Below, piece after piece: positions 1 through 6,228 of a DNA stretch of 15,695 bases. The notes under the pieces are model-generated. The model was given only the letters and a program-made list of their open reading frames with translations. It ran no database searches and was not told the DNA's origin. This stretch comes from JACQAI01 sp035507915 (GTDB taxonomy: Bacteria; Pseudomonadota; Alphaproteobacteria; Elsterales; Elsteraceae): positions 1 to 15,695 of the forward strand of contig DATJNS010000287.1 in assembly GCA_035507915.1 (NCBI GenBank), read 5' to 3'. Positions within the stretch are counted from its first letter, which is position 1. Each line of letters starts with the position of its first letter. The translations under genes and the position numbers were made by a program.

Positions 1-1
1 G

Positions 2-424
2 GTCGGCAAGCTCGCCGACCTGGTGATCTGGACGCCGGCGTTCTTCGGCGTGAAGCCCGACATGGTGCTGAAGAGCGGCATGATCATCGCCGCGCTGATG
101 GGCGATCCCAACGCCTCGATCCCGACGCCCGAGCCGGTGCACTACCGGCCGATGTTCGGCGCGTTCGGCCGCGCGCTGGGCGCGAGCTGCGTCACCTTCG
201 TGTCGCAGGCCGCGGCCTCGAAAGGCGTCGGCAAGGGGCTGGCGCGCCAGATCGTTCCGGTGTCCGGCATTCGCGAGATCGGCAAGGCCCAGATGGTGCA
301 CAACGACGCCTGCCCCAAGCTCGAGGTCGATCCCGAGACCTACGAGGTGCGCGCCGACGGCGAGCTGCTGACCTGCGAGCCCGCCAAGGAGCTCGCGATG
401 GCGCAGCGCTACTTCCTCTACTGA
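2..424 (+). CDS. ureC: Urease alpha subunit, C-terminal part (truncated by window edge)
   Basis: This is the last 140 or so residues of the large catalytic subunit of urease, the nickel enzyme that hydrolyses urea to ammonia and carbamate in the cytoplasm. The reading frame is open from base 2 and ends at TGA 422-424. Conserved UreC C-terminal stretches are visible: LADLVIWTPAFFGVKPDMV, a following GDPNASIPTPEPVHYRPMFG segment, and the terminal AKELAMAQRYFLY. The nickel ligands and the carbamylated lysine lie upstream of the window and cannot be checked. An internal GTG at position 23 is not the true start, because the conserved sequence continues upstream of it. The stop is three bases before ureE, so the genes are almost certainly co-transcribed; ureA, ureB and ureD are presumably to the left. 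Confidence 0.97.
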   Translation, partial: VGKLADLVIWTPAFFGVKPDMVLKSGMIIAALMGDPNASIPTPEPVHYRPMFGAFGRALGASCVTFVSQAAASKGVGKGLARQIVPVSGIREIGKAQMVHNDACPKLEVDPETYEVRADGELLTCEPAKELAMAQRYFLY

Positions 425-427
425 GCG

Positions 428-964
428 ATGCGCCGCGCCGTCGCCGTCGCCGAACGTGGTTCGTGGCCGGTCGCCCGGGCGGCCGGCACCGCGACCCTGC
501 GCCACGACGATCGCCACCGCCGCCGCCTCAAGCTGCTGACCGACGCGGGCGAGCCGTTCCTGCTCGACCTGGCGCGGCCGACCCGGCTCGCCGACGGCGA
601 CGGGCTCGAGCTCGACGACGGCGGCTACCTGCTGGTGCGCGCGGCGACCGAGGAGTGCGTGCTGGTGCGCTGCGCCGACGCTGCGACCACGGCGCGCATC
701 GCCTGGCATCTCGGCAATCGCCATCTGCCGGTGCAGATCGTGCCCGACGGGTTGCTGATCCGCGCCGACCACGTCATCGTCGACATGGTGCGCGGCCTGG
801 GCGCGACGGTCGAACCGCGCCGTTGCGCCTTCGATCCCGAGGCGGGCGCCTACGCCGAGGGCGGCGGCCATCATCACCATGACGACCACGATGCCGACGA
901 CCATCACGACCACGGACATCACGCCTCCGGGCATCACGAACCGGGGCATCACGACCATGGCTGA
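428..964 (+). CDS. ureE: Urease accessory protein UreE, nickel metallochaperone with His-rich tail
   Basis: UreE is a cytoplasmic nickel-binding chaperone that delivers Ni(II) to the UreG/UreF/UreD/apo-urease complex. The 178-residue product has the usual two-domain plan: a peptide-binding N-terminal beta domain (about 1-75) and a metal-binding domain (about 76-140). His94 and His99 in AWHLGNRHLPVQ sit where the conserved nickel-site histidines of Klebsiella UreE lie. The tail (148-178) holds 15 histidines in 31 residues, mixed with Asp and Gly. Such tails in other UreE proteins bind extra nickel. The end of the tail is built from three in-frame 15-bp units (914-958), so it may vary in length. 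ATG 428 lacks an obvious Shine-Dalgarno sequence. It sits three bases after the ureC stop, so translation is probably coupled. The end overlaps ureF by eight bases. Confidence 0.95.
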   Translation: MRRAVAVAERGSWPVARAAGTATLRHDDRHRRRLKLLTDAGEPFLLDLARPTRLADGDGLELDDGGYLLVRAATEECVLVRCADAATTARIAWHLGNRHLPVQIVPDGLLIRADHVIVDMVRGLGATVEPRRCAFDPEAGAYAEGGGHHHHDDHDADDHHDHGHHASGHHEPGHHDHG

Positions 965-1685
965 GGCGCTTCCCGCCCCGGTGTCGTCCGACGGCGCGCT
1001 CAGCGGCGACGGCCTGTATCGGCTGATGACCTGGCTGTCACCCGCCTTCCCGGTCGGCGCCTTCAGCTACTCGCACGGGCTCGAGGCCGCGATCGAGCGC
1101 GGGCTGGTGCGCGACCGCGAGAGCCTGCAGGCGTGGATCACCGGCATCCTCGAGTTCGGCACGGCGGCGAGCGATGCGCTGCTGTTCCGCGCCGCCCACG
1201 CGGCGATCAGCGACAAGGTGCTGGCGTCGGTGATCGAGCTCGGCGACGCCTGGCGGCCGAGCGCCGAGCTGGCGCACGAGAGCGCCGCGCAGGGCGAGGC
1301 CTTCCTGACCGCCGCCTACGCCGCCTGGCCGCTGCCGGCGATCCGCCAGTGCCGTTTCGTCGCCGACGCCATCAAGCGGCCGGTCGCCTATGCGGTCGCG
1401 GTCGGCGCCGCGACCCGCGGCCTGCCGCTCGAGATCGCGCTGGCCGCATTCCTGCACGCGACGGCGGCCAACCTGGTCTCCGCCGGCGTGCGCCTGATCC
1501 CGCTCGGCCAGACCGACGGCCAGATCACGATCGCCAACCTGGCGCCGGCGGTGGCACGCGCCGCGGCGGTCGCGTGCGAGGGCTCGCTCGACGATTTGCC
1601 GCGCCGGCTCGGCAGCGGCGCGACCCAGGTGGAGCTGATGTCGATGCAGCACGAAACCCAGTACACGCGGCTGTTCCGCACATGA
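957..1685 (+). CDS. ureF: Urease accessory protein UreF
   Basis: UreF is an all-helical urease maturation factor. It bridges UreD-bound apo-urease and UreG and acts on UreG GTPase activity during nickel insertion. The 242-residue product carries the family signature LSPAFPVGAFSYSHGLE (about 28-44) and the typical C-terminal HETQYTRLFRT. I start it at ATG 957, giving MAEALPAPV, which overlaps the ureE stop (ATGGCTGA). The frame is open further back to an ATG at 879, but that would add 26 Thr/Ile-rich residues that are simply the His-rich ureE tail read in another frame. The usual family length also fits the shorter form. The stop overlaps the ureG start as ATGA, implying coupled translation. 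Confidence 0.95.
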   Translation: MAEALPAPVSSDGALSGDGLYRLMTWLSPAFPVGAFSYSHGLEAAIERGLVRDRESLQAWITGILEFGTAASDALLFRAAHAAISDKVLASVIELGDAWRPSAELAHESAAQGEAFLTAAYAAWPLPAIRQCRFVADAIKRPVAYAVAVGAATRGLPLEIALAAFLHATAANLVSAGVRLIPLGQTDGQITIANLAPAVARAAAVACEGSLDDLPRRLGSGATQVELMSMQHETQYTRLFRT

Positions 1686-2302
1686 GCGCGCGCGGCGCCA
1701 CCGGCCCCTTGCGCGTCGGCATCGGCGGCCCGGTCGGCTCGGGCAAGACCGCGCTGGTCGACCGGCTGTGCAAGCACATGCGCGACCGCCACCGGGTCGC
1801 GGTGATCACCAACGACATCTACACGCGCGAGGACGCGCAGTTCCTGACCCGCTCCGGCGCGCTGGCGCCCGAGCGCATCGAGGGCGTCGAGACCGGCGGC
1901 TGCCCGCACACCGCGATCCGCGAGGACGCCTCGATCAATCTCGCGGCGGTCGACCGCATGGTGAAGCGCTTCCCCGACCTCGAGCTCCTGTTCATCGAGT
2001 CGGGCGGCGACAATCTGGCCGCGACCTTCAGCCCGGAGCTCGCCGACCTCACGATCTACGTGATCGACGTGTCGGCCGGCGACAAAATCCCGCGCAAGGG
2101 CGGTCCGGGCATCACGCGCTCGGACCTGCTGGTGATCAACAAGATCGATCTGGCGCCGCTGGTCGGCGCCGATCTCGGCGTGATGGACCGCGATGCCCGC
2201 AAGATGCGCGGCGAGCGGCCGTTCCTGTTCACCAACCTCAAGGCCAATCTGGGCGTCGCCGAGATCGCCCAGTTCATCGTCGATAAGGGTGGGCTCGGCT
2301 AG
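1682..2302 (+). CDS. ureG: Urease accessory GTPase UreG
   Basis: UreG is a SIMIBI-class GTPase whose GTP hydrolysis drives nickel transfer into urease. The 206-residue product is full length for the family. Visible motifs are the P-loop GPVGSGKT (16-23), the nickel-binding Cys-Pro-His motif (Cys74, His76) in ETGGCPHTAIREDAS, the ESGGDNLAATFSPELAD switch region (106-122), and the guanine-specificity motif NKID (153-156). ATG 1682 overlaps the ureF stop by four bases. This is the last gene of the urease operon here. It is followed by an inverted repeat that may end the transcript. Confidence 0.97.
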   Translation: MSARGATGPLRVGIGGPVGSGKTALVDRLCKHMRDRHRVAVITNDIYTREDAQFLTRSGALAPERIEGVETGGCPHTAIREDASINLAAVDRMVKRFPDLELLFIESGGDNLAATFSPELADLTIYVIDVSAGDKIPRKGGPGITRSDLLVINKIDLAPLVGADLGVMDRDARKMRGERPFLFTNLKANLGVAEIAQFIVDKGGLG

Positions 2303-2318
2303 AGGCCGGCCGCTTCAT

Positions 2319-2435
2319 CGTCATTGCGAGGCCCCCCGGGTCCGCGCATGCGCGGCCCGAGGACAGGCTCCGCGATGAAGCAATCCAGGGGTCCGTGGCG
2401 CGACTCTGGATTGCTTCGCTGCGCTCGCAATGACG
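2319..2435. repeat. REP-like (rhizobial-type) inverted repeat, asymmetric
   Basis: The outer arms CGTCATTGCGAG (2319-2330) and CTCGCAATGACG (2424-2435) are perfect inverted repeats of 12 bp. The inner arms GAAGCAATCCAG (2377-2388) and CTGGATTGCTTC (2406-2417) are also perfect. On the right the two blocks are separated by six bases; on the left by 46 bases, which contain a second hairpin (about 2337-2359, centred on CCGCGCATGCGCGG). From memory, this TCATTGCGAG...GAAGCAATCCAG sequence is a widespread intergenic repeat of Bradyrhizobium-like and other alphaproteobacterial genomes. It is often mistranslated as 'HCERSEAIQ' peptides. It lies between the convergent ureG and the gene at 2443-2964, so its stem could act as a terminator for both strands. 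Confidence 0.85.
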
Positions 2436-2442
2436 ACCCGAG

Positions 2443-2964
2443 TTACCGGCGCGGTCGGCGTTTCGCGGCACGCGACGCGACCGGCTTCGATGGCGCGGGC
2501 AACGCCGGACGTGCCACGGGCGTGGGAGCGGGATCTTCGGCGACGATCGGCCGGAGGCGCGCGGCGACGGCGTCGAACAACGCGCGGTCGGTGTGCTTGA
2601 GCTCCGCGACGGTCCGCACCAGCCGGTCGAGCTCGCTGCGCGCGGCATCGCGGCGCTTGCCCTGCTTGATCGCCTCGACATGCGATTGCACGCGGTCGAA
2701 CTGCGCGATGCTGTCGCGCTCGGCCGGCGTGAGGTCGCCGTACTTGGCGTGGCGCAGCACGATCGCGAGCACCTCCGAGGTCCAACCAAGCTGGCGGCCG
2801 TAGCCCGCGATCTCGCGCACGATGCGCTGCTCGACCTCGGCGTCCCCCGTGTTGGTCTCGTTGATGTTGATGAAGCCGATCTGGCCCCAGGCGCGGATCC
2901 ACCAGGTCCACGGATTGATCGTCTGGCTGACGTCGCCCGACAGCGGCATGCGGATGTCGGCCAT
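2443..2964 (-). CDS. Conserved-looking protein of unknown function, 173 residues
   Basis: I do not recognise a named domain. The product starts MADIRMPLSGDVSQTINPW, followed by a Trp-rich patch (WTWWIRAWGQIGF). A charged, probably helical middle follows (about 50-125), then a Pro/Ala/Arg-rich tail ending AAKRRPRR. From memory, short proteins with the opening 'MADIxMPLSGxVxQTINPW' occur in rhizobia and relatives with no known function. No signal peptide or membrane segment is evident. I choose ATG 2964 over ATG 2973 because AAGGA lies eight bases before 2964 but directly abuts 2973. The gene is divergent from the glycerate kinase gene (136-base-pair class gap) and convergent with ureG. The basic tail could contact nucleic acid, but that is speculation. 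Confidence 0.7.
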   Translation of the reverse strand: MADIRMPLSGDVSQTINPWTWWIRAWGQIGFININETNTGDAEVEQRIVREIAGYGRQLGWTSEVLAIVLRHAKYGDLTPAERDSIAQFDRVQSHVEAIKQGKRRDAARSELDRLVRTVAELKHTDRALFDAVAARLRPIVAEDPAPTPVARPALPAPSKPVASRAAKRRPRR

Positions 2965-3109
2965 GGCTTGCATCCTTTACAAATGCGCGGCGGTTTGGCG
3001 CGATCCCGCCACTGTAGGGAGAAACCTCCGGGCGCGCCACGCCGCCGCCGCGCTTGCGCCCGCCGCGGAACTCCCCACACTGTCGCTCGACCATGAGCGA
3101 GCGCCCCGC

Positions 3110-4381
3110 ATGACCGTCGGCGATCCGCGTGCGCTGCTGCGCGAGCTGTTCCGCGCCGCGGTCGACGCCGCGACGCCGGCGCGCGTGCTGAAACGCCATC
3201 TGCCGCCACCGCCGAAGGGCCGCACCGTCGTGGTCGGCGCCGGCAAGGCGGCCGCCGCGATGGCCGAGGCGGTCGAGCAGGCCTGGTCGGGCGGCGCGCT
3301 GTCGGGCCTGGTGGTGACGCGCTACGGCCACGCCGTGCCGTGCCGCCACATCACGGTGATCGAGGCCGGGCATCCGGTGCCCGACGCCGCCGGCACCGAG
3401 GCGGCCCAGCGCATCCTCGGGCTGGTGTCCGGTCTTGCGGCCGACGACCTGGTGCTTTGCCTGATGTCGGGCGGCGCGTCGGCGCTGCTCGTGCTGCCGG
3501 CGCCCGGCATCACGCTCGCCGACAAGCGCGACGTCACTGCCGCACTCTTGAAATCGGGCGCGACCATCGGCGAGATCAACACCGTGCGCAAGCACATGTC
3601 GGCGATCAAGGGCGGCCGGCTGGGCGCCGCCGCCGCGCCGGCGCGGCTCGTCACCCTGGCGATCTCCGACGTGCCGGGCGACGATCCGGCAACCATCGGA
3701 TCGGGCCCGACAGTGCCCGACCCGACGACGTTCGCCGATGCGCGCGCCGTGCTCGACAAATACCGCATCGTGCCGCCCGCCGCGATCGCGCGCCGGCTTG
3801 CCGAGGCACGCGACGAAACCCCGAAGCCGGGCGACCCGCGCTTCGCGCGCGCCGAGTACGCCCTGATGGCGCGCCCGCTCGGCAGCCTGCAGGCGGCCGC
3901 CGAGGTCGCGCGCGGCGCCGGCGTCACGCCGCTGATCCTGGGCGACGCCATCGAGGGCGAGGCGCGCGAGGTCGGCCGCGCGCTCGCCGGCATCGCGCAC
4001 TCGGTGGCGCGCCACGGACTGCCGGTGGCGCCGCCCGCGGTGCTGCTGTCGGGCGGCGAGACCACCGTGACGGTGCGCGGGCACGGCCGCGGCGGCCGCA
4101 ACGCCGAACTCTTGCTCGGGCTCGGGCTCGCGCTCGAAGCCGATCCGCGCATCCACGCGATCGCGTGCGACACCGACGGCATCGACGGCACGGAGACCAA
4201 CGCCGGCGCGCTGTGGGCCCCCGACTCGGTGGCGCGCGCGCGCGCCCTCGGACTCGATCCCGCCAAGCGCCTCGACGACAATGACGCCTACAGCCTGTTC
4301 GCCGCGCTCGACGATCTCGTGGTGACCGGACCGACCCTGACCAACGTCAACGACTTCCGCGCCATCCTGATACTGCCGTGA
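3110..4381 (+). CDS. gckA: Glycerate 2-kinase, MOFRL family (GckA/TtuD type)
   Basis: The predicted reaction is ATP-dependent phosphorylation of D-glycerate to 2-phosphoglycerate. The 423-residue length fits the family. The N-terminal domain has VVGAGKAAAAMAEAVE with the conserved Lys46, then EAGHPVPD (85-92), LMSGGASAL (118-126) and NTVRKHMSAIKGGRLG (157-172). The C-terminal MOFRL domain shows LSGGETTVTVRGHGRGGRNAE and DTDGIDGTETNAGA. Members are often misnamed hydroxypyruvate reductase (TtuD). ATG 3110 is chosen because the family start falls here, although the frame stays open upstream; the Shine-Dalgarno sequence is weak. Pyruvate kinase follows after 49 bases, and the two products act two steps apart in lower glycolysis. 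The specific symbol is less certain than the family. Confidence 0.92.
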   Translation: MTVGDPRALLRELFRAAVDAATPARVLKRHLPPPPKGRTVVVGAGKAAAAMAEAVEQAWSGGALSGLVVTRYGHAVPCRHITVIEAGHPVPDAAGTEAAQRILGLVSGLAADDLVLCLMSGGASALLVLPAPGITLADKRDVTAALLKSGATIGEINTVRKHMSAIKGGRLGAAAAPARLVTLAISDVPGDDPATIGSGPTVPDPTTFADARAVLDKYRIVPPAAIARRLAEARDETPKPGDPRFARAEYALMARPLGSLQAAAEVARGAGVTPLILGDAIEGEAREVGRALAGIAHSVARHGLPVAPPAVLLSGGETTVTVRGHGRGGRNAELLLGLGLALEADPRIHAIACDTDGIDGTETNAGALWAPDSVARARALGLDPAKRLDDNDAYSLFAALDDLVVTGPTLTNVNDFRAILILP

Positions 4382-4402
4382 TCCCTGCCTGATCCCGCCG
4401 GC

Positions 4403-4417
4403 CTGATGTGACATCAG
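4403..4417. promoter_or_regulatory. Perfect 15-bp palindrome before pyruvate kinase; candidate operator
   Basis: CTGATGT-G-ACATCAG is a perfect inverted repeat of seven bases around one central base. It lies in the 49-base gap between the glycerate kinase and pyruvate kinase genes and ends at the Shine-Dalgarno sequence (GTGAGG) of the latter. A dimeric repressor bound here could control an internal promoter or block read-through. As RNA, the one-base centre makes a stable hairpin unlikely, so a DNA-binding site is the more natural reading. No regulator is identifiable from the sequence. Confidence 0.35.
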
Positions 4418-4430
4418 AGTGAGGCTGCCG

Positions 4431-5849
4431 ATGCGCCGCGACGCCGCCACCCGCATCATCGCGACCCTGGGCCCCGCCAGCTCCGACCCGGCGGTCATCG
4501 CCGCCCTGTCGGAGGCGGGCGCCAACGTGTTCCGGCTGAATTTCAGCCACGGCAACCACGAGGACCATCAAGCGCGCTACGACGCGATCCGCGCGCTCGA
4601 GCAGCAGAGCGGCCGCTCGATCGGCGTGCTCGCCGATCTGCAGGGCCCGAAGCTGCGCATCGCGACCTTCGCGGACGGCAAGATCACGCTCGCGCCCGGC
4701 CAGCCGTTTCGGCTCGACCTCGACCAGACGCCGGGCGACGCGACGCGCGTCGGCATGCCCCATCCGGAGATCTTCGCCGCCGTCGAGCCGGGCCAGGACC
4801 TGCTGGTCGACGACGGCAAGGTCCGGCTGCACATCGAGCGCTGCGACGCGCGCTCGGCCGACACCACCGTGGTGACCGGCGGCGCCTTGTCCAACCGCAA
4901 GGGCGTCAACGTGCCGCAGGCGGTGCTGCCGTTGGCCGCGCTGACCGACAAGGACCGGCGCGACCTCGACTTCGCGCTGCAGATGGGCGCCGACTGGATC
5001 GCGCTGTCGTTCGTGCAGCGGCCCGACGACGTCGCCGAGGCCAAGAAGCTGGTCGCCGGACGCGCCGGCGTCATGATCAAGATGGAGAAGCCGCAGGCGA
5101 TCGAGCACCTGGACGAGCTGATCGAGCTCGCCGACGCCGTGATGGTGGCGCGCGGCGACCTCGGCGTCGAGATGCCGACCGAGGAGGTGCCGCCGCTGCA
5201 GCGCCGCATGGTGCGCGCGTGCCGGCGCGCCGGCAAACCGGTCGTGGTGGCGACCCAGATGCTCGAGTCGATGATCGGTTCACCGACCCCGACGCGCGCC
5301 GAGGCGTCCGACGTGGCGACCGCGGTCTATGATGGCGCCGACGCCGTGATGCTGTCGGCCGAGACCGCGAGCGGCGCCTATCCGGTCGAAGCCGTCACGA
5401 TCATGGAGAAGATCATCCTCAGGGTCGAACGCGACGAGCTCTATCGCTCGCTCATGATGGCGGACCCGATGACCCACGAAAAAACCTCGTCGGACGCCAT
5501 CGCCGCGGCGGCGGCGCAGGTTGCCGAGACGATCGACGCCGCCGCGATCGTGACCTACACGACCTCGGGCCTGACCGCGCTCCGGGTGGCGCGCGAGCGA
5601 CCCGCCGTCCCCATCATCGGGCTGACCGCGAGCCAGGCGACGGCGCGCCGCCTGGCGCTGGTGTGGGGCGTCAACTGCCTGACCACGCGCGACTGCACGA
5701 GCTTCGGCGAGATGGTCGAGATCGCCTGCGACGTCGCGGCGAGGCACGGGTTCGGCGATCAGATGGACAAGCTGGTGATCACCGCGGGCGTACCGTTCGG
5801 CACGCCCGGCGCCACCAACGTTCTCCGCGTCGCCCGCATCGGCGGCTGA
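4431..5849 (+). CDS. pyk: Pyruvate kinase
   Basis: The enzyme converts phosphoenolpyruvate and ADP to pyruvate and ATP, the last step of glycolysis. The 472-residue product has all regions in order: TLGPASSD (12-19), FRLNFSHGNHEDH (34-46), ADLQGPKLRI (68-77), the signature IKMEKPQAIEHLDELIE with the acid-base lysine and metal-binding glutamate, ARGDLGVEMP, ATQMLESMIGSPTPTRAE, and DGADAVMLSAETASGAYP. The C-terminal domain ends in GVPFGTPGATNVLRVARIGG. ATG 4431 is preferred over GTG 4419 because GAGG at 4421-4424 lies six bases before it. The gene probably shares a transcript with the upstream glycerate kinase, with a possible regulated internal start at the palindrome 4403-4417. Confidence 0.97.
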   Translation: MRRDAATRIIATLGPASSDPAVIAALSEAGANVFRLNFSHGNHEDHQARYDAIRALEQQSGRSIGVLADLQGPKLRIATFADGKITLAPGQPFRLDLDQTPGDATRVGMPHPEIFAAVEPGQDLLVDDGKVRLHIERCDARSADTTVVTGGALSNRKGVNVPQAVLPLAALTDKDRRDLDFALQMGADWIALSFVQRPDDVAEAKKLVAGRAGVMIKMEKPQAIEHLDELIELADAVMVARGDLGVEMPTEEVPPLQRRMVRACRRAGKPVVVATQMLESMIGSPTPTRAEASDVATAVYDGADAVMLSAETASGAYPVEAVTIMEKIILRVERDELYRSLMMADPMTHEKTSSDAIAAAAAQVAETIDAAAIVTYTTSGLTALRVARERPAVPIIGLTASQATARRLALVWGVNCLTTRDCTSFGEMVEIACDVAARHGFGDQMDKLVITAGVPFGTPGATNVLRVARIGG

Positions 5850-5874
5850 GGCAGCCACCGGGGTCCGCGCTCAT

Positions 5875-5903
5875 TTGCCGTTAACCTTCCGCCGATCTAA
5901 TAT
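5875..5903 (+). promoter_or_regulatory. Candidate housekeeping-sigma promoter for the 68-residue gene
   Basis: TTGCCG (5875-5880) and TAATAT (5898-5903) are separated by exactly 17 bases. These are near-consensus -35 and -10 elements, in an unusually A+T-rich patch for this window. Transcription would start near 5910, giving a leader of about 25 bases to ATG 5934 with GAGAGGG as ribosome site. This is a visual match only. Confidence 0.55.
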
Positions 5904-5933
5904 GCCGCCGCGTCGCTTCGCGAGAGGGCCCTG

Positions 5934-6140
5934 ATGGCCGAGGCCAAGAACACCGGACGCGCCGTCGTCCCCCAGTCGTCGGGCGGCGCGTCCGACGATA
6001 TCGACACCGCCCTGCGCGGCGTCGAGGGCAAGGTGCGCAAGGCGATCGTGGAGCGGCTGCGCAAGCTGGTCGAGAAGAACCCCGAGGCCTTCGTCCGCAA
6101 CATGCGCGTGTGGATGGACCAGGGGCGCGAAAACGAATAG
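5934..6140 (+). CDS. Small hypothetical helical protein, 68 residues
   Basis: The function is not recognised. The product has a flexible, polar first 24 residues (AEAKNTGRAVVPQSSGGASDD). A strongly charged amphipathic helix pattern follows (about 25-68: ALRGVEGKVRKAIVERLRKLVEKNPEAFVRNMRVWMDQG). It has no signal peptide, transmembrane segment or cysteine. The case for a real gene rests on ATG 5934 with GAGAGGG (5922-5928) five bases upstream, a good promoter at 5875-5903, and plausible composition. It stands alone between pyruvate kinase and the secreted protease. The C-terminal half looks like an oligomerisation or protein-binding helix; that is inference only. Confidence 0.7.
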   Translation: MAEAKNTGRAVVPQSSGGASDDIDTALRGVEGKVRKAIVERLRKLVEKNPEAFVRNMRVWMDQGRENE

Positions 6141-6228
6141 CGCGCGCAACCCCCGGGTGGTCGATTAACCGCCCGTTGAGCAGCGTTTCGACAGGATTCG
6201 ATCCGGGAAGCAGGCCTCAGGAGCCACC

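Noticed and set aside
1133..2302. A 389-codon frame that could look like a longer UreG or a fusion.
   Set aside because: Residues before the ATG at 1682 are an out-of-frame reading of ureF, Arg-rich and without homology; UreG proper is full length from 1682.
2274..3209. A minus-strand frame containing the peptide HCERSEAIQS.
   Set aside because: This is the known false peptide from the intergenic inverted repeat, not a protein.
2321..4555. A 744-codon open frame on the minus strand across the glycerate kinase region.
   Set aside because: It is antisense to a clear glycerate kinase and has no recognisable motif, with the Arg/Gly/His/Ala-rich composition typical of shadow frames in G+C-rich DNA. 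Its end is the translated REP-like repeat.
5844..5856. GGCTG-AGG-CAGCC hairpin over the pyruvate kinase stop codon as a terminator.
   Set aside because: The stem is five bases with a three-base loop and there is no T-run after it; too weak to call.
6141..6228. A possible promoter (TTGAGC, 17 bases, CGATCC) before the protease gene.
   Set aside because: The -10 element is a poor match. The gap contains a good ribosome site, but I cannot support a promoter.
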